64,000 nt of DNA from assembly GCA_907165135.1 (NCBI GenBank), contig OU015567.1, forward strand, positions 13,397,001 through 13,461,000, given 5' to 3'. Both the position numbers and the translations under genes were made by a program. The stretch is from Oikopleura dioica. Its lineage: Eukaryota; Chordata; Appendicularia; Copelata; Oikopleuridae. Below, piece by piece: positions 33,305 to 42,100 of this stretch. Position 1 is the first letter of the stretch. Every line of letters begins with the position of its first letter. Below the pieces are notes generated by a model. It saw only the letters and a program-made list of their open reading frames with translations. It made no database searches and had not been told where the DNA came from.

Positions 33305-34942
33305 ATGCTTGCCTTACAGGCGAATGCAGCTGGTAGAAATTACGATTACAGTCAATTTGAATATAATCTACAATCGCCACACATGCGAAGATCTCAACGT
33401 GTGCCCGGCTACAAAGCTAGATTTAACAATATTGGTTTACTCCGCAGGGCATTCGATTCGCCTGGTCTTACTGAGGCGGTTCTTTTTACTGGCACTTTCA
33501 CCGCCAACGCGACTTTTAGAGGTAGTTACGAAACAGTATAAGTTTTAGGAATCTAAATGTATTACTAGATCTCGACCACCCGGAGGGTTTACGACTGCCT
33601 GTACAAGTGAAAGTTATTGGCATGGACACGCACAACTCAGTGGATTTCCGCGACATGTTCGACGCCTTCTGTGAAGCTGTTTTCGATCTGAAGGCGGAAA
33701 TGGACGAAAACCCTCACATTCGGTTAAAGATTACGCCTGATATGCACACTTACGCGTTGAGGTGACATTTCTTATTCTTAGCGCGAACATAATATCATTT
33801 TTATATAGAAATCTATTAAACCGAGCCCTGACGTGCTTGACCATGACATCTGACGAAGCGCTGGACTGCCTCGAGCGAACAGGTGAACAAAACGAGTCGA
33901 GGGGTGGTCGAACTAAATTCTTTTTTAGGGTTCTACTCGTTCGAAACTGCCATCCAGACTGGATCCTTTTCCACGTTTGGCTTCGACAAATACGCTATGC
34001 TTTACCTTTTTGTCTACTCGTTCGTGAAGGTGTGACCGGGTTCGTTCTCGTGGATCACTAAATGTTGATTTTAGAACATGCATCCCTCGCGATCTGGTGT
34101 CTCTCGTCGCCATATTCCCGCTCTACTTGTGTTCAAAGCCGAAGCAGGGGACAACGAAGCGTTTCTTACCCGGTTGCAAAATTGCGTAAGAATTTTCGGC
34201 GATCCCAGCCAGCTCCTCAATTTGACTAGCGTCTCCCGAGCTAATCGTGATTACGGTATTGTCCAACTCATTGTGACCATCTCCTGAAAGATTCTTTTAG
34301 TTGCCATGCGATTTCGACCCGACCAGAAGTTCTGGACGCAGCATCAACTTGACGCTCTGCGATTTTTCGCCATGTATCTGTTTCTCAACAACGAGGTTCA
34401 CCAGTTCTTGGGCAACGTAAGTACCTTGAGCGTAGACGGCGCACAATTCATCCAGCATGGAATTTCCTGACGTTGACGATTCGTTAAGGACGAAATCACC
34501 GCCAACCTCTGCCTCGTTATCCACTGGATGGTCAGCCATCCTGAATCCCGAAGACTCGTCCTAAAATATGGTTTTTACCGATTATTGGTACGATATGTTT
34601 CGGGAGCCTCTGCTATTCCACTACCTTTCCGCACTGTAAAGTACCAAGGGGTAATCTACACGGCTTTCCCCTATGATTGCTTCCAGATGGAACGTAAGTA
34701 ATTACTTGATTGACGATAGCTAAGATTTAATTTTAGGGATGTGTAAGCTCGTCCCTCAAGGTTTGGGCGAGTTGTGGGTTGGAACGCTGTTAGTACAACG
34801 CTATCCTAATGGTTTGCCACGTGATGGGAAGATTCCCGAGTTCCCTATTCCCGAGATCGACGGTCGTCAGCCCGCTGGCAACGCCTGCCTACCGATACAT
34901 CCCGATACGTTGGACCTTGCTCGCTTATCTTTCCAGAATTAA
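33305..34942 (+). CDS. Retroelement accessory gene A: antisense, about 7 introns, unknown protein
   Basis: Starts MLALQANAAGRNYDYSQF. At least seven exons join in phase through introns of about 45 bp, ending with LARLSFQN stop at 34942. Typical pieces are DSPGLTEAVLFTGTFTA, DFRDMFDAFCEAVFDLKAEM, SFETAIQTGSFSTFGFDKY, WTQHQLDALRFFAMYLFLNN and IPLPFRTVKYQGVIYTAF. About 450 residues, mixed alpha/beta look, no signal peptide, no clear membrane segment, no zinc motif. It runs opposite to Gag-Pol. The good splice sites and even codon use argue for a working gene. A structural (capsid- or nucleoprotein-like) role is only a guess from size and lack of enzyme motifs. The start is uncertain because the frame is open upstream of the ATG. 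Confidence 0.6.
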
Positions 34943-35694
34943 CGATTACCTTTACATTCCAAGCTCGCTGCTGTTCTGCGTTAAATTTCTGCATTCTGCG
35001 TACTTCTCTTGCTAATTGTATGCATTCGAAGGCTTTTTCCGATTTCAATGTTTCTCGTGCTAAAATACATTCCTACGAATTCGACTCTATAAAATAAACT
35101 CTGAAAATTAATGAAATCGTTCCTGAACTTCCGTCCTTTGTTAGTTCTTCCATTATCGCTTTTGCCAAGCCGGCTTGGCCAATTGCGCCGGCTTCTTTCA
35201 CGGTCGCCATGAGATAGTCCACGCCTTTGTTGAAGAAGAAAGATTGCTTCGATGCAAATCTTTCCGTTTGCGCGAGAGGCTTCAGGCGCTTTGGGGTCGA
35301 AAAGCAGAAACCGTTGCAGTCCTCTTCGCGGCTGCGCTTTTTGAAACTCTCCATTCTAAGGGCGTAAATGTTTACGTAAACCGTTTTAGTTTTACAGAGA
35401 ACGAAAAATTTCAGCGAAGATTATGTTTTGACTATGTTTTGCGCGCTTCTTTTTCGGTCTGCGACCTCTTTTCGCTATCTGAATTCCCACTTTTAGAATG
35501 CATTTCCGTTTAAGTGCTTACCAGTTTTTAAATTCGGTTACGCCATCGCCTGCGACGTCCATTTCGTTTAGGAGCGCGTTTATTTCCGCTTCCGCCTTCT
35601 TTCGCTCTTGGTAGTTCCGTTGGAGATTATATAGAGCCACGATCAATCGCTGGCGGAGGTGAGCCTCATTCGACGGGTTTTCCAGCGCTCTCTA
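34845..35694 (-). CDS. Probable further exons of the RING gene in the retroelement
   Basis: Minus-strand segments continue from the RING exon. One (about 35524-35694) is helical and charged (ALYNLQRNYQERKKAEAEI); one (35073-35354) has a basic nuclear-type stretch and GVDYLMATVKEAGAIG; one (34845 to about 35050) is a helix with LAREVRRMQKFNAEQQRAW. The first joins the RING exon in phase. The remaining joins need unusual splice sites or are separate pieces. The last overlaps the 3' end of antisense gene A by about 100 bp. A coiled-coil after a RING recalls TRIM-type E3 ligases, though no B-box was seen. Confidence 0.4.
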
Positions 35695-35751
35695 AAGTAA
35701 AAATTTTTTAAGTTCTTCCTAAATCTTTGACTCATTTATACATACCACGTC

Positions 35752-35988
35752 ATGAAACGAGAGTTTCTCTCCACATGTCGGGCAAGGAACCTCTTTGTCG
35801 TCAATGATCGCACCGATCCGTTCTCGGAGGCATGGAAAACATGCGTCCAAGCATCGCTGGTGATTGTTCGTTCCGACCAGTTGCGGCTGCTTCTTGTCAT
35901 CAAACGGCTCGTGGCATTCTTTACAGAAGTCCGATTTTAGCAGCAAGTTTTTCCATGGTTCTGAGACGAGTTTCGGTTTCTCTGACAT
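35752..35988 (-). CDS. RING-finger protein gene in the retroelement (N-terminal exon)
   Basis: The exon starting at ATG 35988 (MSEKPKLVSEPW) encodes a zinc-binding pattern of RING type: CKECHEPFDD, NNHQRCLDACFPCL, then VPCPTCGEKLSF. Cysteine and histidine spacing fits a C3HC4-like RING with a long first loop. A donor site follows SFHDV (GTATGT) and the next exon at 35694 continues in phase. RING domains usually act as ubiquitin ligases by recruiting E2 enzymes. In an LTR retroelement this is not a standard gene; a role in altering host protein stability is inferred. An upstream minus-strand open stretch to 36161 may be a first exon but overlaps plus-strand gene B. Confidence 0.6.
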
Positions 35989-36102
35989 CTTCTCCGACTT
36001 CGAGAATGAATTGAGCGAGAGTAACCGTTTATTAGTTTTAGACGGTCGCCTGATTTTTCGATCCACGCAACTGCCGCCTCCGTTTTAATTTCTTCGAGGC
36101 TA

Positions 36103-37234
36103 ATGCCGCGCGCGAAGCCAGCTTCCCGTGGGTCGCCTATTCCGACCCGTGGTCGTCTCAAAAGGAAAGGGCTTCACGATTCTACCGACCCCCTGATGAC
36201 TTCTAGCGCTCCAGAACGGAAACGAGTCAAACAAGCACTTGGTAAGTCGCATATCTTGACTTTTCTAAGCGTATCCCAGCAAATTCGCGGAATACCCTTG
36301 CTCTCAAGGCCTGCAAACGGAAACTTCATGAGCTCGAACACACTATTTCTCAGTCCCCAAACGCTAAACGACCATTTTCGAAGAAGACGGATTCTCCCGG
36401 CGAGTACAGTCCCATTCCCGCAGATCCAACCCCATCGGAAAGCGGGTATATGGATTTATCTCTTTCCTCCGGGTGCAGTGACCCTCTTCTTGGCTACATC
36501 GATCAAGCGTTTCGCATCGCCAAAAGTGCCTCTAGATCACGGTCTTTCACGCAACCGGAGTTGACTTGCTCTCCAACGAACTTTCGTCCTGACTTTGGCG
36601 ACATTACACCATATGGGTAATGAAAGACCATTTTCCGTGTCTAAACTTCTAACGTATTTAGGCGCAAACTATCATCTGTCGCTGCGTTTTTCCCCGAATT
36701 TGACCACACTCTTCTCTGCCTCTTCCGGCCCGAAAATGACTTGTACGTTCCCCACAAGCTCTACGATTTACGAAAGCAGTTCTGTGGTCCGTATTCTTCG
36801 ACCGAAGTAGAACAGGCCCGGGCTAATCAACCGTATTCTTGTTTCGAGCCACTATTCCGGTAATTGACTTTACGCTTGCCTGGAAACTAATGGTATTCTT
36901 AAGCTATCTTGGACAGTGCTTGGAAGCCATGGAGATGGGCATATTCCTCGAGTTTGAACTCAAGGTTCCGCCTCGCGCTCTGTTTCACCCGCCGTCTGAT
37001 TTCACAGAAGAGCAGGTCGTGTTTGGCAAGCAGCTTGCCACAACCGTAACCGTCTTTATGGAGCATCTCCAACGGTATTTCATGGTCGAGCAGCTGATAG
37101 CCGCATTTGATAGCGGTGTGATACGCGCGAACCATTCTGAAATATCCTCTGCTGCCACCCGCCTTGTTCATCTGTTTTACGATCTGCATTTCCAGGGCGA
37201 GCGCCCTCCTTTTTCGCTTTATAAATCGCTCTGA
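36103..37234 (+). CDS. Retroelement accessory gene B: antisense, basic N-terminus, unknown
   Basis: Four exons with 37-47-bp introns (36242-36279, about 36616-36660 and about 36859-36902). The N-terminus is strongly basic with two nuclear-localisation-like clusters (RGRLKRKG, ERKRVKQAL). A Ser/Pro-rich middle (SKKTDSPGEYSPIPADP) follows, then a folded C-terminal part (FPEFDHTLLCLFRPENDLYV, FFMEHLQRYFMVEQLIAAF-like helices) to TGA at 37234. About 330 residues. No membrane segment. The intron that must be removed after KQAL is well supported, since the unspliced frame becomes low-quality sequence. Family not recognised. Gene C starts only 17 bp after its stop, so B and C may be co-transcribed (operon-like with trans-splicing, as in larvaceans). 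Confidence 0.6.
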
Positions 37235-37251
37235 CTGTCCGTTACCATCAA

Positions 37252-38955
37252 ATGTCCTTGTTTTATTTACCACAGTTCATCCGCTCATATTACAAAATGC
37301 GCAAAGCCGAAATTGAAGAAGAAACTTTAGAATTCAACTCTCCGAATGGTGCTTTTCTGCCGAATTCCGTTGCGACCTACCGCGACGAAATCCGCGACAT
37401 CGAAGCTCAACTCGACCAACTCTCTTACGGAAAAGGACCGAACTTGCCCGGGATACCAGCAATCGACCGCATCATCATCCGCCGCACTGAGAAGAGGCTC
37501 CAGCACCGACTGAAGAAGGTCCGCAAGCGTGCCGCTGAGTGGAAACCCCTTCCGAGGCCCAAATGTAACGCCAGCCCTGTCAAATCCGCTCTCGTCTCTA
37601 CCTGCTTCGACCTTTTCGGCCGCATCTTGTGGCTTGGCCTCTGGGTTGGGCTCCTTTTCTGGCTGCTCAAGGTCACCGGCCTGTGGTATCTTCTCGTGTG
37701 GATATATCAAGCCTTCTGTTTTCTCGTCGATGGAGTGGTAAGTGTTCATTTTATTCACCGGTGATAAGCGTTTTTCCAGCTCTGGTGCGTCTCCTGGCTT
37801 GGAGGCGATGATGGAATTGAGGAACAGCCTCACGTCTCGTCTTTCAATGTCACTTCCTTAACGGAGGAAACCGTTGCCACTGTCAGTGAATCCGCCGTTG
37901 GCCAGTACGTCTCTGCGATCGATTTCTCCCAGTTGAAGAAGAAGTTTGTTCCTGAATGGTTGACTTCCTTCTTCGATCGGTTCTTCGGGGATTCCGCCGA
38001 ATATTCTTTCTTCCCGACTGCCGAGGAAGTCTCTAAACATGTACGAGTGCCGGTCCGAGAACGGCGATGGATAAACGACGAATTCGAAGATGTTCCTACT
38101 TTGTACAATCCTCCCCGACGATATCCACCCAATCGATACGATGTGTGGCGGCCCGATTCTCAGTCCGACAACAATCCCGTCGACGACCCTGAGTGGCGAT
38201 TCGGAGGGGCAAAGCCTATCGTTTGGTAAATATCCATCATAAATTTTCATTAAAAACATTTTTTATTGTATTGGTAAAACGATAAACGTATTCTTTAGGT
38301 TCGGGTGCATCTTCGGATTCATATGTTTGCTCACTATCGGAATTTGCTGGCGTTTTGAGGAATGTTGCGAAGCGATGGCTGGATGCTTCCCTAAAGCCGA
38401 TGAGAGCAATCGAGCACGAATGAGACGCGAAGAGAGAAAGAACGCCAAATCGAAACACAAGCTTGATAAGCTTACCGCAGCTGCTGAAATCCGCTTCAAC
38501 GAGCTCAATACGAAACAACAGATTTACAACACCCAAGCTTCCTTTCTCATGGACAATCTCACCAACGCTCAGGCCGTCGTGCACCAGCAAACAGTCTCCG
38601 GGGGCCAAGTTTCCCCTCAAGCGCTAGCCCAAGTACAGAGTGCCTTTGACGCGCTCCAAAAATTCCAGGCAAATGGTCCCGAAGACCTCGTTCCTGAGGA
38701 AGAAGAGAAAACAGGCCTACTGGCCCGAATTAAACGAGTTGATCCACTAAAGGTAACGATTCCAATTAATCTCTAATTTCTGACCAAGATGTTCAGCGCG
38801 TATCGGCCAAGAAAACTTCGAAAGACGACCAGATTACTGTCGCAGTAACTACCAACGCCCCTACTCCATCATCGAGTGCTACTGTCGTGACAAACGAGCC
38901 TACTGCTCCAGTTAATGCTAACGGTGGGCAACTTCCCCCTGCATGGGGCAACTAA
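37252..38955 (+). CDS. Retroelement accessory gene C: antisense membrane protein
   Basis: Four exons (37252-37738, about 37781-38227, about 38300-38751 and about 38796-38955) separated by short GT-AG introns. The first ends in a long hydrophobic region (GLWVGLLFWLLKVTGLW, then LVWIYQAFCFLVDGV), one or two membrane helices after a basic, coiled-coil-like N-terminal half. The next exon is acidic and hydrophilic with a glycosylation sequon (FNVTS) and many Pro/Arg/Tyr. The third opens with another membrane helix (CIFGFICLLTIGICW) followed by Cys, a basic stretch and a helical coiled coil; the end is Thr/Pro-rich. No N-terminal signal peptide. A membrane gene in this place could replace a classical env, but no fusion-protein signature is visible. 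Its 3' end faces the 3' end of Gag-Pol, 180 bp away. Confidence 0.62.
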
Positions 38956-39136
38956 CTTATCGGATACCTTTTCCTGCGCCTTCTCTCGTTAACACTTACC
39001 CTGCCTGTACATATGCTTATTGCGAAATACATGCGAAATTACAAACTCGTTAGACTACTGCATTTTCGACAAGTGTGAGCTACAACGATTAAGCGAGATT
39101 TTGATTTTTTATTTTTGAGGAACTGAGGAAATGGGG

Positions 39137-42100
39137 TTACACGTAAGGGTCTGGCATGTTTTTTCCATATGGCCATATTTTCTTATCCGTAACTGTGCTT
39201 CTCGGCTTCAGATGTTCCACCATCGACAACTCTTCTACTTCGTTCAGAAATACCAGCATCGCCTTTGTGTACTCGTTCATGTCGTCTTCGTTCCTGTTGT
39301 CGCCATCTACCACCGCTTTTATGCTTTTGAAGCACCAGGTATAATGCTTAATATTCTCGAGCCCCATTCGCTTCGTACCTATCTGACCCGACATCCAATC
39401 TATACCATTCGGAATTTCCGCTGTTTTTGTGATCTTAAACCATGGGTGCCTTTTATTTTTGTCGTAATTACCTTCTATTAATACGAAGTCACCCAATTTG
39501 ATCGGACTTACCACTTCTCCGCCGTACTTATCCCCTTTTTCGAATGGCTTCAGAACAAGAGGGTCCCTGATTCTGCCGGGCGTTTTCAGTCTCGTCTCCG
39601 CATTCCTTGATCTGTTTCTAGCTTTGCTAACGAATTCCCGTATCTTTGCCAGATCCACGTTTATCGATTTGCCGTCAGATGTCCTTCTATCGGTCCAGAC
39701 TTCCATTGGCGAGTATCCATGGGCACTCACTGTCCGATTCACCGAATCCGCTACCGTAAGTTCCATTATGTTTGGACTTCTTTTATTCCAAATTTCGGCT
39801 TGAAGCGTTGGGCTCAGCTTCGCAATCCGGCTGTCGAGCGGCGCGAGGTAGTTCTTCGAAGTGCTCGGTTTGCTTGGAAGCACGAATTCGACGTTCAAAT
39901 CTTTCCAGAACTCCCGATTTCTGATGCTCTTATTTACGGAGCTTCCGTCCATGATCACTTTTACCTTACCGTTTAAACGAAGGCCTCTGTCGAAATCGTT
40001 TATTGCTTTCAGCATAATTTCCGAGCCCTTCACACTATTGTTTTCTGAATTTTTTACATTGTATATTCGTGAGTAGCCTGACAGAATGCAGGAGACTATG
40101 TAAAACTTCATTGTAGATTCGTCATGATTTCTGTGTGCGTTCCTCGTGATAACGTCGGCCAGCAGCACCTCTCCGACATGTTTTGCATCCAGGTCATCGT
40201 ATTCGAGTTCCTCTGTCACGATTTTCTTCCGATTTCTCTGGTAAGTGCATGAGAGGCAATTGTTGACGACGTTGGCGGCTATCGCATCCAGTTTCGGAAA
40301 CCAGACTTCGCTCTTCATGAGGTTTTTCAATCTTGTGATTGTTCCGCAGTTACCTCGGTGGAAGGCTTTCGCCACCGCCGGTCCCAAAGCTTCCGGAATA
40401 ACAATCGGGTTGCAGATTCTTGTGCCCACCATTATTTTTCTTTTTCGTAGAATCTTTGGTTCCCCATCGCTATCCAAGGTTGTGCTCCCTCGCAGGCTTT
40501 CCGCGCGTCTGTCTTTTGGTCCTGGCATTTTTCCTTTCGGACTCTTGGACTCGATCACCCTGCTGAGAATCGGATCCCCATCTTGGATACGCCTGATCAA
40601 GTGGCGATCCCGAAGGAATCCTACTCCATCGAATGCCAGTATCTCTTTTTCGAAGTCTTGCTCAGTCTTCCGGCTCTTCTGCGACTTCCTGACGTCTCTT
40701 TTAACTTTGCTTCGCGTGACAATTGCGTCGACTTCTGCCGCTCTTCTTTTCCAGCTGCTAACTAAACGTGTTTTCAGGGATCCTTGAAGGGCCCGGAACG
40801 CCAATTCGTCCTCGAGCGCGAAGACCTCCTCGAATCGCTCAAAATCCACCGCTGGAATCGATACGAAGCTGCTAATATCCAACCCTTCTTCGAACAAGCA
40901 GTTCAATGAATCGCTGGACGAGCAGATCGCGCAGTTGTTGTCACAGTCCTTCAACAGGTAATCCGTGCGTGAGATAAAGTCCGCTAAATCAATCTGGGTA
41001 GACTCACCTTTTTCGTACACCACCTCGACGTCGAAATTTAATAGTTTGACGATTTGGTCGTTTATTCGTTTATCGAGGCTCAGCTCCTTTCCCATGCGGG
41101 CTCTATCGAAAAGCTTCTTCACGCTGAGAGAGTCAGTAATGATTACCACCGGTTTATCCACAAAATCGATTTCCCAGCAAAATGCGAGAGTTGCCGACAA
41201 GATTCCATGGAGTTCCAACTGGCAAGAGCTCCACTGCGTTTTTAGTTGCGCATCCCCTCTCTTTCGTGACCAGAGTTTCACGATTTGCGTTTTATCCCCC
41301 TTCTTTTGATAGAGATAACCTCCTGACCCTAGATTCGAGCTGTCCACGACTAAATACGTATCTAGGTCTTTTTCAATTGGATATAAGCTAATCATCTGGT
41401 CATTAATTGCTCTTGCCAACTTGTTGTAACACTCCTTCAGCTCGACAGTCCACGCTACCGCATCGCTCAACTTCTTCTGGCCGGAAGCTGCTTCGTTCAA
41501 CTTCCACATCAACTCCGTCCGTCTTGGCAGGCCTATAGATAGGTAATTTATGATGCCGATGTAGCGTTTTAGCTGTTTTACTGTCCTAATTGTGTCTGGG
41601 TTCTCCGCTAGCGCTTTCTTCAAAACGTGATTCGACGGGCAAATCTGACCATTCTTGACCTTTCTACCTAGAAGTACTATTTCTTTGGACGCGATGACGC
41701 ATTTAGAGCCTTTGAGCCGCAAATTTCTATACATTAATGTCTTGAAAACCTTTCTTAGTCGGTCTTTTAGTTCTTCGAAATTACCCGCTACTATTAAAAA
41801 ATCGTCCATGTAAATGCTAGTGTATTCTAGGTGATCGTACATAATTCTAGTAATCATCTCGCGGGCCAGGACTGGGCTTGAGACCCAGCCCATCGGAAGT
41901 CTTCGATATGCTAATTCACCGACTTTCGGATGAAGGATGACGAAGTGCTTCCAGAGCTCCTCCTCAATGTCAAAACAGTGGAACATCGAACTAATATCCA
42001 CCTGTACTACGTAACCCTTCCTCGTAAACGGAGCAGATAATTGCAAGATCCGTTCAATACTGTCTGTCTGTCTTGCCACGTGTTCCGTCTTGTCATTAAT

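Noticed and set aside
37327-38620. Minus-strand open frames of 100-168 codons over gene C
   Set aside because: The plus strand gives phase-consistent exons with short GT-AG introns and membrane helices; the minus frames do not join and have atypical composition.
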